Counted from the first letter of the stretch, positions 8,555-17,512 are shown. The stretch is 64,000 bases of DNA from Firm-08 sp045546995 (GCA_045546995.1 JAZQDW010000067.1:1-64000); one strand, 5' to 3'. Numbers and translations: made by a program. Notes: generated by a model not told the origin, from the sequence alone.

Positions 8555-9616
8555 CTAAATATTTTCTTTGATCAGGATGCCTTCTTTTGCAGAACGGAAG
8601 GCAGCCTCCATAACCTTTGTGGATCGGCGAACGTGATCGGGCTGTACGACAACCTTGCTGTAATCGCCGCTCTCAATGGCATCCGCCAGACGGATATGCA
8701 GTTCATGATTGCTGGTATGCTCGTCAATATCAATATGAGATTCTTCGGTACTGTCAGCAGGACGGGCGGCCATGGTACGGGTGGGGCCGGCAGCGGTATA
8801 AATTACGCTGGCCTTCCAATCCATGGTGGTATCCAGTTCTCTGACAATATCCACGCCACTGCCCCAATCGGCAATCTTCATGGAGCCGGCATCACAATGC
8901 ACCAACCAACGGGGAGAGGTCAGGAAATGGAAAGTGCCGATCTCAATGGTAACGCAGGTGCCGTTTTCAAACTTCATAAAAAGTTTGAAGTTGTCGTCAA
9001 CCTCGGCGTATTTGAGATTGAACATCTGACAATACAACTCGGTAATGGGACAAGGGAACAGTTGAAGGATCTGATCGATCAAATGCACACCCCAATCAAA
9101 CATCATACCGCCGCCCGCTTCTTTAGCGCAACGCCAGTCACCGGGAATACCTCTGGCGCCGTTCACACGGCTCTCAATAAAGAAAGGCTTACCAATGGTG
9201 CCTTCTTCCAGCACACGCTTGATGAGCAGATAATCTCTGTCCCAACGGCGGTTTTGATGAACGGTAAAGATCTTACCCGTCTCCTTGGAAACCGCCAATA
9301 CCTCCTCCAGATCCTCGGAGGACAGCATGCAGGGCTTTTCGCACAGAACGTGCTTACCCGCTTTCATAGAACGAATGGCATAGTCCTTATGGAAATTGTT
9401 GGGAGTAGAAATGAGAACCAGATCGATCTCGGGATCCTGCAACAGACTCTCTGCATCAGGATATACGATCAAGCCCATTTCCTTGATATTTTCATTCTTT
9501 TCGGGGTTGATGTCATAGGCACCCTTAACGGTGATCTGCGGCACTTTTTTATTAATAAGCTTTGTGTGCCAATTACCCATACCGCCAAAGCCGAAAATAC
9601 CCATTGTGATACTCAT
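8555..9616 (-). CDS. Gfo/Idh/MocA-family oxidoreductase
   Basis: This 353-residue NAD(P)-dependent oxidoreductase starts with the Rossmann motif GFGGMGNWH and contains the family signature HVLCEKPCMLS near residue 90, where the lysine of EKP is catalytic. The C-terminal half (MMFDWGVHLIDQ near 179-190) has the substrate-facing DxxxH arrangement. Members oxidise or reduce sugars, inositols and their phosphates. The operon position between a TIM-barrel sugar isomerase/epimerase and a ROK kinase supports a role in catabolism of an inositol-like or modified sugar. The exact substrate is not assignable. Confidence 0.92.
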   Translation of the reverse strand: MSITMGIFGFGGMGNWHTKLINKKVPQITVKGAYDINPEKNENIKEMGLIVYPDAESLLQDPEIDLVLISTPNNFHKDYAIRSMKAGKHVLCEKPCMLSSEDLEEVLAVSKETGKIFTVHQNRRWDRDYLLIKRVLEEGTIGKPFFIESRVNGARGIPGDWRCAKEAGGGMMFDWGVHLIDQILQLFPCPITELYCQMFNLKYAEVDDNFKLFMKFENGTCVTIEIGTFHFLTSPRWLVHCDAGSMKIADWGSGVDIVRELDTTMDWKASVIYTAAGPTRTMAARPADSTEESHIDIDEHTSNHELHIRLADAIESGDYSKVVVQPDHVRRSTKVMEAAFRSAKEGILIKENI

Positions 9617-9652
9617 AATAAATTACCTCGCTATTTTTAACTACCTTTTATA

Positions 9653-10618
9653 TTATGCCCAGAAAACGTCGGTCTGGATGGGATCCTTCATAACAACTTC
9701 CTTGAGCACGTCTACAGCCTTCTCCAGACCTTCCTCGGTGCTCATCATAGCATCCTCGTGCTCGATAGAGATGGCGCCGTCATAACCGATCAGTCGCAGG
9801 GCACTCATCATATCCTTCCAATCCTTCATATCGTGACCATAGCCCAAAGAACGGAAGTACCAACGGCGCTCGGCCAGATTAGCAAAATCGCCGGTATCCA
9901 GCACGCCGTTTTTCTTAATTTCTTCCTCATCCAGGTAAACGTCCTTGGCATGGAAGTGATAAATAGCGCCCTTCAGCTCCTTAATGGCGTAAACGGGATC
10001 GATGCCCTGCCAATACAGATGAGAGGGGTCGAAGTTGGCACCGATGATGTCGCCGACTGCGGCACGCAGCTTAAGCAGGGTCTGGGGATTGTAAACACAA
10101 AAGCCGGGATGCATCTCAAAGGCGATCTTCTTAATACCGTGCGCCTTGGCAAATTCGGCCATTTCTTTCCAGTAGGCAATAACGATTTCCCACTGATAGT
10201 CCAGAATCTTAACAAAGTCGTTGGGCCAACGGCAGGTTACCCAGTTGGGATACTTGCTTCCTTCGCTGTCACCGGGGCAACCGGAAAAGCCGATAACGGT
10301 ATCAACACCCATCGCCTCTGCAAACAGAATGGCACCCTTGAAATCCTCATGATACTCACTTGCAATTTTGGCATCGGGATGCACGGGGTTGCCGTGGCAG
10401 GAAACGGCGCTGATGGACAGGTTGTACTTGGCCAAAGTGTCCTTCATTGCCTGAATCTTCTCGGGCTGATCCATAATGGTCAAAGGATCGGTATGATGCT
10501 TACCGGTGGTGCCACCACAGGCAAGCTCAACCGCATCAACGCCCAGAGAATTGAGATACTTACACATCTCCTCAAAACTACGGTCACGGAATAATGCTGT
10601 AAAAACGCCGATCTTCAT
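9653..10618 (-). CDS. Sugar phosphate isomerase/epimerase (xylose isomerase-like TIM barrel)
   Basis: This 321-residue protein belongs to the AP-endonuclease 2 / xylose isomerase-like TIM-barrel family (IolE/IolH-like). It begins MKIGVFTALFRDR, and metal ligands are expected at the E of FEMHPG, the D of NFDPSH, the H of YHFHAKD and the E of ISIEHEDA. The ATG at 10618 was chosen because AGGAGG precedes it; an upstream in-frame ATG would be poorly spaced. It is the promoter-proximal gene of the operon with the Gfo/Idh/MocA and ROK genes. It would isomerise or epimerise the sugar handled by them. Confidence 0.9.
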   Translation of the reverse strand: MKIGVFTALFRDRSFEEMCKYLNSLGVDAVELACGGTTGKHHTDPLTIMDQPEKIQAMKDTLAKYNLSISAVSCHGNPVHPDAKIASEYHEDFKGAILFAEAMGVDTVIGFSGCPGDSEGSKYPNWVTCRWPNDFVKILDYQWEIVIAYWKEMAEFAKAHGIKKIAFEMHPGFCVYNPQTLLKLRAAVGDIIGANFDPSHLYWQGIDPVYAIKELKGAIYHFHAKDVYLDEEEIKKNGVLDTGDFANLAERRWYFRSLGYGHDMKDWKDMMSALRLIGYDGAISIEHEDAMMSTEEGLEKAVDVLKEVVMKDPIQTDVFWA

Positions 10619-10725
10619 ATTGGAAGTTCCTCCTAAATTTAACATATTATAATTTTATTATATTAAACAACAACGCGGATTGCAAGACAAAAACCGAAAA
10701 AAAGCAGACCTTTTTTGGCTTTTCC

Positions 10726-10768
10726 CTTATAATCGTCACATTTATTTGGACAATAAATAAAAATGTGA
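10726..10768 (-). promoter_or_regulatory. Promoter and palindromic operator of the sugar operon
   Basis: On the minus strand TTGTCC and TATAAG are 16 bp apart, about 110 bp upstream of the first gene. An interrupted palindrome, TCACATTT (10736-10743) / AAATGTGA (10761-10768), is centred over the -35 box. This placement is typical of a repressor operator. No regulator gene for it lies next to the operon. Confidence 0.55.
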
Positions 10769-10780
10769 CCAAAAATGTAA

Positions 10781-10818
10781 AACAGGCCGCATCAATCGAC
10801 GCAGCCTGTTTTTTTAAA
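10781..10818. terminator. Terminator after ackA
   Basis: A stem AACAGGC...GCCTGTT, extended by an inner GC pair, is followed by TTTTTTTAAAAA on the plus strand and TTTTACATTTTT on the minus strand. It lies directly past the ackA stop codon and may work in both directions. Confidence 0.65.
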
Positions 10819-10820
10819 AA

Positions 10821-12017
10821 TCAGTTTCCTTTTACCAGACGCTCGGTATCCAAAGCGATGGCCAGTTCCTCGTTGGTAGGAATAACGAAAGCGGCAACAC
10901 GGCTGGCATCGGTGGTGATCTTCACGGCCTTGCCACGGCAATTGTTGGCCTCACTGTCCACCTCAACGCCCAAAAATGCAACCTGATTGAGGATATCGGC
11001 GCGCATAATGGGGTTGTTTTCGCCGACGCCGGCGGTAAATACTACGGCATCCAGACCACCCATAACGGCAGCGTAGGAACCGATATATTTTACGATCTGA
11101 TAATTGAACATATCCAGTGCCAACTGAGCGCGGTCATTGCCCTCATCGGCGGCCTTATCCAAATCGCGGAAGTCGCTGGAGACGCCGCTGACACCCAGAA
11201 CGCCGCACTTTTTATTGAGGAAATCGCCGATCTCATCCACGGAGATGTTAAATTTCTTCATAATGAACGGCAGGATGGCCGGGTCGATATCACCGCAACG
11301 GGTGCCCATCAGCAGACCGGCAAGAGGCGTAAAGCCCATGGAGGTATCCACGCACTTACCGCCGTCAACGGCAGTAATGGAAGAGCCGTTACCCAGATGG
11401 CAGGTGACGATCTTCAGCTCTTTGGGATCTTTGCCCATCATTTCGGCGCATTTGGCGGCAACGTATTTATGAGAGGTGCCGTGAGCGCCGAAGCGGCGGA
11501 TCCCGTGATCGGTATAATATTCATAAGGCAGCGCGTAAACACTGGCGACCTTGGGCATAGTTTGATGGAAGGAGGTGTCGAAAACGCAGATCTGCGGAAT
11601 GCCCTCACCCATAACCTCAATACAGGCGCGGATGCCGGTAACAGCAGGCGGATTGTGAAGCGGTGCAAACTCGGTCAGCGTTTCCAGCGTTTTGATCTTT
11701 TCCTCGTCCATAATGCAGCTTTCGGGGAAGATCTCACCGCCGTTAACTACGCGGTGACCAACAGCAGAAATGTCGGAAACGTTTTCAATAACACCGTATT
11801 CGGCGTCGGTAAGATACTTCAGCACCAATTCGATGGCAACCTTATGGTTGGGCAAAGCGATCTCCATTTTGATCTCTTTATCGCCGGCCACGTGTTTGAA
11901 AGCGCCGTCAACGTTGATACGCTCGCACTGACCCTTGGCCAGAACAGCGTGATCCTCCATATTGATCAGCTGGTACTTCAAAGAAGAACTGCCGGCATTG
12001 ATAACCAGAATTTTCAT
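10821..12017 (-). CDS. ackA: Acetate kinase
   Basis: This 398-residue enzyme converts acetyl phosphate and ADP to acetate and ATP, the energy-yielding step of acetate fermentation. The N-terminal signature VINAGSSSLKYQL and the second motif GxRVVNGG (AVGHRVVNGG) are present, as are the phosphate-binding CHLGNGSSITAV and the C-terminal AGVGENN. The length is typical. A strong promoter and AGGAGG-like site (ACGGAGG) precede it. No phosphotransacetylase gene is nearby, so pta must lie elsewhere. It is divergent from tmcAL, a common arrangement in Firmicutes and a sensible one because TmcAL uses acetate. Confidence 0.98.
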   Translation of the reverse strand: MKILVINAGSSSLKYQLINMEDHAVLAKGQCERINVDGAFKHVAGDKEIKMEIALPNHKVAIELVLKYLTDAEYGVIENVSDISAVGHRVVNGGEIFPESCIMDEEKIKTLETLTEFAPLHNPPAVTGIRACIEVMGEGIPQICVFDTSFHQTMPKVASVYALPYEYYTDHGIRRFGAHGTSHKYVAAKCAEMMGKDPKELKIVTCHLGNGSSITAVDGGKCVDTSMGFTPLAGLLMGTRCGDIDPAILPFIMKKFNISVDEIGDFLNKKCGVLGVSGVSSDFRDLDKAADEGNDRAQLALDMFNYQIVKYIGSYAAVMGGLDAVVFTAGVGENNPIMRADILNQVAFLGVEVDSEANNCRGKAVKITTDASRVAAFVIPTNEELAIALDTERLVKGN

Positions 12018-12064
12018 TTTTATTATCCTCCGTAAAAAATTTTACTTTAAAAACATCAATATGT

Positions 12065-12093
12065 ATTATATAATAGAAATATCAGAGTTTCAA
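12065..12093 (-). promoter_or_regulatory. ackA promoter
   Basis: Reading leftward, TTGAAA and TATAAT are separated by exactly 17 bp, about 50 bp upstream of the ackA start codon. Confidence 0.75.
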
Positions 12094-12112
12094 GTATCAC
12101 AGGAGAAAAAAA

Positions 12113-13243
12113 TTGGTCAATTTTATTATTTGTGAATTTAATCCCTTCCACAACGGGCACGCCCATCTGTTAAAAGAGGTCCGCCCCCATCCCACCGTAT
12201 GCATTATGAGTTCCCACGTGACCCAGCGCGGCGATATCGCCGTCACGGACAAATGGACCCGCGCCCACATGGCGTTGGAATGCGGCGCTGATCTTGTGCT
12301 GGAATTATCCGCCCCCTTTGCCATGGGCAACGCCCATACCTTCGCAGCAGGAGCCGCCGCCCTTGCGCGGGCCACGGGACTGCAAGGCCGTTTTTGCTAC
12401 GGCACCGAAGGAGAGGTCCTGCCAACACTGCAACGCTTGGCCGCCATTGATGACAACCGATTGGATCCGACGGTGAAGGCCTTGCAGAAGCAGGGGTATT
12501 CCTACGCCAAGGCGTTGGCCACCGCCTACGAGCAGATCGATCCACAGGCGGCGACCGTCCTATCCACGCCCAACAACGTTTTGGCTCTTGAATATTTGCG
12601 GGCCGCCCCTGACTTTGCGCATTTTTCCATTTCGAGAATAGGCGCCGCCCACGATTCGCCGGACGGGCAAGACGGCTTTTGCTCTGCTTCCCTGCTACGT
12701 GAAAATATGAGTCAATACGCCGCCTTCACGCCGTCTGCCATACACGTTCTTTATCAAAAGATTTTAGACGAAGGATGCTTTCCCGATGTCAAAAAGAAAG
12801 ATTTATTGTGGTTGCACGCCTTACGTGGGTTAACGGTGGAGCAATGGGACGAGATCGCCCCCGACGGTATCGGCCGACGGTTTGCGCGAGCCGTACAAAC
12901 CGCCGAAAGCGTCGAGCAATTATTAAGCGAAGTTAAAACCAAATGCTGTACCCACGCCTCCCTGCGCCGCCTGGCCATGAAAGCGTTTTTGGGTCTGCCA
13001 CCCACCGACTCGCCCCAATACATCCGTGTATTGGGCGCCAACGCCGTCGGGAGAAAAATATTGTCCTCCATGCGCCCCACTCTGCCCGTTTTGACCAAGC
13101 CTGCCGCCGTGCGAGAATTATCCGCCGAAGCCTGCGCACTGATGGAGTACGAAAGCAGACTGACAGATCATTTTATGTTTATGTTTCCCGCCCCCCGTGG
13201 CAAGGGAGCAGAATTTTTGACCTCACCCGTAATGGTGGATTAA
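12113..13243 (+). CDS. tmcAL: tRNA(Met) cytidine acetate ligase (TmcAL)
   Basis: This 376-residue protein matches the TmcAL family (formerly YlbM), which activates acetate with ATP and attaches it to C34 of elongator tRNA-Met. The nucleotidyltransferase HxGH motif is in FNPFHNGHAHLL near the N-terminus, and PFAMGNAHTFAAGA and SISRIGAAHDS are family blocks. I accept a TTG start at 12113 because AGGAG lies about 7 nt upstream and the motif sits at its usual distance from the N-terminus. It is divergent from ackA. Its 3' end overlaps the convergent flavodoxin-like gene by a few bases. Confidence 0.93.
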   Translation: MVNFIICEFNPFHNGHAHLLKEVRPHPTVCIMSSHVTQRGDIAVTDKWTRAHMALECGADLVLELSAPFAMGNAHTFAAGAAALARATGLQGRFCYGTEGEVLPTLQRLAAIDDNRLDPTVKALQKQGYSYAKALATAYEQIDPQAATVLSTPNNVLALEYLRAAPDFAHFSISRIGAAHDSPDGQDGFCSASLLRENMSQYAAFTPSAIHVLYQKILDEGCFPDVKKKDLLWLHALRGLTVEQWDEIAPDGIGRRFARAVQTAESVEQLLSEVKTKCCTHASLRRLAMKAFLGLPPTDSPQYIRVLGANAVGRKILSSMRPTLPVLTKPAAVRELSAEACALMEYESRLTDHFMFMFPAPRGKGAEFLTSPVMVD

Positions 13244-13743
13244 TCGTCAAGACCGTGGTACCAAGCCAGTACGTCTGCAAGGTGCTTTTCATCCACAAAG
13301 TCGCCGCCGGCTCGGATGAGCTGTAGCATTGCGGCTTCCTTCTCATCCGCATTCTTTTTGGCGGACAGCATTTTGATCAGCATCCGGATCATCCACTTAT
13401 GGAGGCCCCGCAATTTAGCGTGATCCATACCACCCTGCAAAGTAAACAGCGGCATAGCGTCCGGTAGTTTTTCCGCCGTACGGATCTCACTTAACAATTC
13501 GCCTGTCGGACACAGACCGACGGCACACAGAGCGGCAATGCTACAATGCTTTGCCGCTTTTTTGTATTCTTTAATATGAGAAGCAAACAACCACCCCATA
13601 TAAATCGCAGGTTGCGTTTTATCCCCGGATTTGATATATTGAGACAGAGATACACATGGCAAATCAAGCTTTTGTGACAGTAGCGCGGCATATCGGGCGG
13701 TATGTCCGGTTTCGGACGTGTATACGATGATTGCGGGTTTCAT
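13240..13743 (-). CDS. Flavodoxin-domain protein
   Basis: This 167-residue protein has a flavodoxin-like N-terminus (IVYTSETGHTARYAALL) resembling the FMN phosphate-binding loop, and a middle section (CPTGELLSEIR, LFTLQGGMD) like menaquinone-dependent protoporphyrinogen-type flavodoxins. The start at 13743 is preferred over an upstream one, because AGAGGAATAAA precedes it. It lies next to an AraC gene read the same way, 13 bp downstream of it, and may be co-transcribed. Its role is unknown; electron transfer is the general family activity. Confidence 0.78.
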   Translation of the reverse strand: MKPAIIVYTSETGHTARYAALLSQKLDLPCVSLSQYIKSGDKTQPAIYMGWLFASHIKEYKKAAKHCSIAALCAVGLCPTGELLSEIRTAEKLPDAMPLFTLQGGMDHAKLRGLHKWMIRMLIKMLSAKKNADEKEAAMLQLIRAGGDFVDEKHLADVLAWYHGLDD

Positions 13744-13756
13744 TTTATTCCTCTTT

Positions 13757-14608
13757 TCATTTATAAATATATGTCGTATCCTGCTCCGGTACACCCAGAT
13801 GCCGGGACGGAAGCTGACCGATGTATTTTTTGTATACGTTTGAAAAATACGAAAAATTTTCAAAGCCGCACATCACGGCGACCTGCTTGACAGAATATTT
13901 GCCGCTGCGCAGTAATCGCTCGGCATAGCCACAACGCACCGCTTGGATATACTGCAACGGCGTCAAACCAAGATATTGCTTAAAGGCCCGCGCAAAATAG
14001 TATTTACTGAAGCCTGCACACGCAGCCATTTCCTCCAACGTCAGTTTTTTACCAACGTTGTTTTTAACGTATTCCATCGCCTGGTGCATACATTTTGCCC
14101 GTTGATCGTGATGCGCGTGAGTAGTGCGCGGGCTGCTGTACTGCCGGCACAGCGCCAGCAACAGCTCCAGCACCGCACTCTTAATGGCGGTTTGCCGAAA
14201 AGGTCCGTTTTCCATATATTCGGTAACAACACGCTGATACAACACATTGATCTGCTTTTCACGCACGATGGGCTGAAAGTGAAGCGTCTGCTCGTTTATA
14301 CCATTACTGCGGCAAAAACTGCTATCAATAATAAGACAATGATATTCCAATTGTTGTTGTACCGTGACCTGATGCACGGCAAAGGAGTCAATGACCGCAA
14401 CATCACCGGCAGAAACAGGATAAGACGTGCCGTTGATATACACCGCGCCACTGCCCCGGATAAAATATAAGATTTCCGGATTTTCGTGAAAGTTACCCAC
14501 CGCCGTCGTCGTTAGCCGATCCGTGTGAAAAATAAAGGGCAGTTGATGACCGAGCAAATGCGGCTCAAATTTAAAATCACGGGATGAGAGCAATATTTTG
14601 TTATCCAT
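13757..14608 (-). CDS. AraC-family regulator next to GH20
   Basis: This 283-residue protein has an N-terminal cupin domain (GNFHENPEILYFIRGSG; VSAGDVAVIDSFAVHQV) and a C-terminal AraC DNA-binding domain with two HTHs (LTLEEMAACAGFSKYYFARA and VKQVAVMCGFENFSYFSNVY). I use the ATG at 14608, with GGAG about 10 nt upstream; a TTG six bases further up is possible. It is divergent from the GH20 gene and probably controls it in response to an amino sugar or glycan fragment. The flavodoxin-like gene follows it closely. Confidence 0.92.
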   Translation of the reverse strand: MDNKILLSSRDFKFEPHLLGHQLPFIFHTDRLTTTAVGNFHENPEILYFIRGSGAVYINGTSYPVSAGDVAVIDSFAVHQVTVQQQLEYHCLIIDSSFCRSNGINEQTLHFQPIVREKQINVLYQRVVTEYMENGPFRQTAIKSAVLELLLALCRQYSSPRTTHAHHDQRAKCMHQAMEYVKNNVGKKLTLEEMAACAGFSKYYFARAFKQYLGLTPLQYIQAVRCGYAERLLRSGKYSVKQVAVMCGFENFSYFSNVYKKYIGQLPSRHLGVPEQDTTYIYK

Positions 14609-14691
14609 AAGCAATATTCTCCATTTTCATTTACAAAATTATTATATATAATCGTATTAAAGAAATCAATAGAAATTAGGAGGTTTTCCAA

Positions 14692-16389
14692 ATGATCCAT
14701 CTGATTCCGTCCGTAAAAGAATTGCAGTTTTTTAACGACGTCGTAGAAAAGAAAGCAATATTTTACAAATCCGATACCATAGATGCACGCATTGCAAAAG
14801 CGTTGCAAGCATTGCCCTTTGCCGAGGGCGGATTGCCCGTCAGCATAGTGTGCGGCGAGCAAGGCGAGGCCTATGAACTGAATGTTTCCAATCAAGGTGT
14901 TTCCATAAAAGCCGCCGGTCCCGCCGGTGCCTTTTATGCCGTACAGACCTTGCGGCAATTGTTTGAACAGGACCAACTTCCCTGCGTGAAAATCAAGGAC
15001 GAGCCCGATTTCCCCTACCGCGGTTTTTATCACGACGTGACCCGCGGCAAGATCCCTACAATGGAAACGATGAAAAAGCTCATCGACGACATGGCCTACT
15101 ACAAGATGAACGCCCTGCAATTGTACGTAGAGCATACCTACGAGTTTGAGGAATATAAAGACGTACACGCCAAGACGGGTTGTCTGACAGCCGCGCAGCT
15201 CAAAGAGCTGGACGCCTACTGTGCCGAGCGTTTTATCAGCTTTGAGCCGTCGCTGTCCACCTTCGGTCATCTCTTTGAGTTGCTCAATCAGGACAAATAC
15301 GCGCACCTGCGTGTCAACAAGGGCGAATTGGCAAAAAATGCCTGGCATCACCGTATGGCCCATCACACCATTGATCCCCTCCATCCTGAAAGCATCGAGA
15401 TCATCAAAAGTCTGATCGACCAGTACGAGCCTAATTTTACCACCGATATCTTCAACATTTGCTGTGACGAGACCTTCGATTTGAAACACTACGGCAAAGA
15501 AGGCGAGGAGGTCGACACCGGCAAGCTGTACATTGATTTTGTCAAAAAGATCATTGCCCATCTGAAGGCGAAGGGCAAAACAGTTATGATGTGGGCCGAT
15601 ATTTTGCTGGAGCATCCCGAAGTGATCGAAGAATTACCCGAGGATACCATTTTTCTCAGTTGGCAATACGGCGCCGTCCCCAACGAGCAGAAGATCATCA
15701 AATTTAAGGATCTGGGGCGCACGCAGATCGTTTGCCCCGGCACCACCACCTGGAGCCGTCTGTGTGAGAACCCCAGTATTTCTCAACGCAACATCGCCAA
15801 AATGGCAGAATACGGCAAAAAGCACGGCGCTTTGGGTGTGCTGAATACCAACTGGGGTGATTATGCCAACCCCTGTTCCCTGGAGCTGGCCATGTTCGGT
15901 ATGATCTGGGGCGCAGAGAAGTCCTGGTCGGTCAACACACCTGCGGATGAAAAGTTCAATGATGCCATCAACCATCTGTGCTATCACAACGATCATTTCA
16001 CCGATTTGCTGTTTGAGCTGAACACCCTGCACAGTCTGGTCAACTGGAATGCATTTACACTGTGCTATCACGAAAAGCAAAACGGTCTGCCCACCGATCA
16101 TCGCGGCATTGCCACCGTTAATATGGTTACCCTGCAGGACGGTTATCTGGCGCTGAAGAAAAAGCTGGACAAGGAGCCGGAAAGCCCGTTTATCACCGAA
16201 ATGAAGGTGGCCGCCGAAGGTTTGTGCGTATTGACCGAGTTGACTGCCAAAATGATTGGCTACAATCTGGAACGCGTAACCGACACCAAAGAATGGCTGG
16301 CAAAATACAGCAAGCTGTGGCTGGAGAAAAATCAACCCAACGAGCTGTACCGCATCGAAGAAATGATCAATGATTGCGAAAATTACTGA
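14692..16389 (+). CDS. GH20 beta-N-acetylhexosaminidase
   Basis: This 565-residue enzyme has a GH20b-type N-terminal domain (about 1-105) and a GH20 catalytic barrel starting near YRGFYHDVTRGKIP. The catalytic pair is Asp259-Glu260 in NICCDETFDL; the aspartate stabilises the oxazolinium formed from the substrate 2-acetamido group. No signal peptide or membrane segment is visible, so it should act inside the cell on imported oligosaccharides such as host glycan or chitin fragments. AGGAGG lies 8 nt before the ATG. The divergent AraC gene is its likely regulator. Exact linkage preference cannot be predicted. Confidence 0.92.
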   Translation: MIHLIPSVKELQFFNDVVEKKAIFYKSDTIDARIAKALQALPFAEGGLPVSIVCGEQGEAYELNVSNQGVSIKAAGPAGAFYAVQTLRQLFEQDQLPCVKIKDEPDFPYRGFYHDVTRGKIPTMETMKKLIDDMAYYKMNALQLYVEHTYEFEEYKDVHAKTGCLTAAQLKELDAYCAERFISFEPSLSTFGHLFELLNQDKYAHLRVNKGELAKNAWHHRMAHHTIDPLHPESIEIIKSLIDQYEPNFTTDIFNICCDETFDLKHYGKEGEEVDTGKLYIDFVKKIIAHLKAKGKTVMMWADILLEHPEVIEELPEDTIFLSWQYGAVPNEQKIIKFKDLGRTQIVCPGTTTWSRLCENPSISQRNIAKMAEYGKKHGALGVLNTNWGDYANPCSLELAMFGMIWGAEKSWSVNTPADEKFNDAINHLCYHNDHFTDLLFELNTLHSLVNWNAFTLCYHEKQNGLPTDHRGIATVNMVTLQDGYLALKKKLDKEPESPFITEMKVAAEGLCVLTELTAKMIGYNLERVTDTKEWLAKYSKLWLEKNQPNELYRIEEMINDCENY

Positions 16390-16413
16390 TTCTTAAAAAC
16401 AATTTTTACTAAT

Positions 16414-16479
16414 TGATAATAATTACTATTGACAACAAGCCTCTGCTGTGATACAATGAAACCATCAAGCAGAGGCTTG
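16414..16479 (+). promoter_or_regulatory. perR-rbr promoter with PerR/Fur-like box and a 12-bp inverted repeat
   Basis: TTGACA (16429-16434) and TACAAT (16452-16457) are 17 bp apart. Immediately upstream is TGATAATAATTACTA (16414-16428), a 7-1-7 box matching the Fur/PerR consensus in all but two positions of the right arm. This points to autoregulation by PerR. In addition a perfect 12-bp inverted repeat, CAAGCCTCTGCT (16436-16447) / AGCAGAGGCTTG (16468-16479), brackets the -10 box. Confidence 0.8.
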
Positions 16480-16520
16480 TTTCATTAACAAGCACATCAA
16501 ACGAAAAGAGAGGTGACCAA

Positions 16521-16895
16521 ATGCGTCAAATCAGAAACACCCCCCAACGTGACATCGTTCGGGAAGCGATGCACGAAAACTACAACCATCCCACCGCTGA
16601 AGAGATTTTTGAAAAGATCCATCAAGAGCACCCCTCCATCAGCTTTGCCACCGTTTATCGCAACCTGAATCTTTTGGCAGAGCAAGGGGAAATTTTACGG
16701 TTGCACATGCCGGAGGGTCCGGATCACTATGACTGCACCACTTCCCCACACTATCATTTCTTATGCAGAAAATGCAATCGCATTCAGGACACAGACATCC
16801 CCTTTACGGAGGATTTTGATCACATTTGTCCCGAAGGATGCACAGCAGAGACTCACGTTTTGACCTTAATCGGTCTATGCCAACATTGTAATTAA
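16521..16895 (+). CDS. Fur-family peroxide-responsive regulator (PerR-like)
   Basis: This 124-residue regulator has the Fur-family winged helix (TAEEIFEKIHQEHPSISFAT then VYRNLNLLAEQGEI) and a C-terminal dimer domain with HYHF and two CxxC pairs (CRKC, CQHC) that bind structural zinc. It lies 25 bp upstream of rubrerythrin and behind a Fur/PerR-type box, an arrangement typical for PerR in anaerobes. A Zur or Fur role is less likely given that partner. It would repress the operon until its regulatory iron site is oxidised by peroxide. Confidence 0.88.
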   Translation: MRQIRNTPQRDIVREAMHENYNHPTAEEIFEKIHQEHPSISFATVYRNLNLLAEQGEILRLHMPEGPDHYDCTTSPHYHFLCRKCNRIQDTDIPFTEDFDHICPEGCTAETHVLTLIGLCQHCN

Positions 16896-16920
16896 TAATT
16901 TTTTTAAAGGAGCGTTTATT

Positions 16921-17457
16921 ATGAATTTGAAAGGTAGCAAAACCGAAAGAAACTTAATGGAGGCATTTGCCGGCGAAAGCATGGCCAGAAACAAATACAC
17001 CTATTTTGCCTCCAAAGCAAAAAAAGATGGATACGAGCAGATCGCCGCGATCTTCCAGTCCACTGCCGACAACGAAAAGGAGCACGCCAAGCTGTGGTTT
17101 AAACTGCTCAATGACGGTATCGGCTCTACCCTGGACAATCTGAGAGCTGCCGCCGCCGGCGAAAACGAAGAGTGGACCGATATGTATGCCAGAATGGCAA
17201 AAGAGGCCCACGAAGAAGGCTTTGAGGATATTGCCCGCCTGTTCGAGGGCGTAGCCGCCATTGAAAAAGAGCACGAAGAAAGATACCTGAAACTGGTTGA
17301 AAACATCGAAAACGGCAGTGTATTTAAGAAAGACAGCAAGGTCGTATGGATCTGCCGCAACTGCGGTCACATTGTTGACAGCATCGAAGCTCCCGAATCC
17401 TGCCCCGTCTGCGCCCATCCCCAGGCATACTTTGAGTTGCGCGTCATCAATTACTAA
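16921..17457 (+). CDS. rbr: Rubrerythrin
   Basis: This 178-residue cytoplasmic protein reduces hydrogen peroxide to water. The ferritin-like di-iron domain occupies about 1-135, with the iron-ligand motifs FAGESMARNKY, ADNEKEHAK and AAIEKEHEERY. The C-terminal rubredoxin domain has the two CxxC pairs WICRNCG and CPVCAHPQ that hold the FeS4 centre. AAAGGAG precedes the ATG. It forms an operon with perR and ends at a strong terminator. Confidence 0.97.
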   Translation: MNLKGSKTERNLMEAFAGESMARNKYTYFASKAKKDGYEQIAAIFQSTADNEKEHAKLWFKLLNDGIGSTLDNLRAAAAGENEEWTDMYARMAKEAHEEGFEDIARLFEGVAAIEKEHEERYLKLVENIENGSVFKKDSKVVWICRNCGHIVDSIEAPESCPVCAHPQAYFELRVINY

Positions 17458-17476
17458 AGACTTCTCCCCTCTTCCG

Positions 17477-17512
17477 GCCCCGTGCGTAAAAAGCACGGGG
17501 CTTTCCTTTTAT
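17477..17512 (+). terminator. Terminator of perR-rbr
   Basis: A perfect 9-bp GC-rich stem GCCCCGTGC / GCACGGGGC is followed by TTTCCTTTTAT. Confidence 0.88.
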
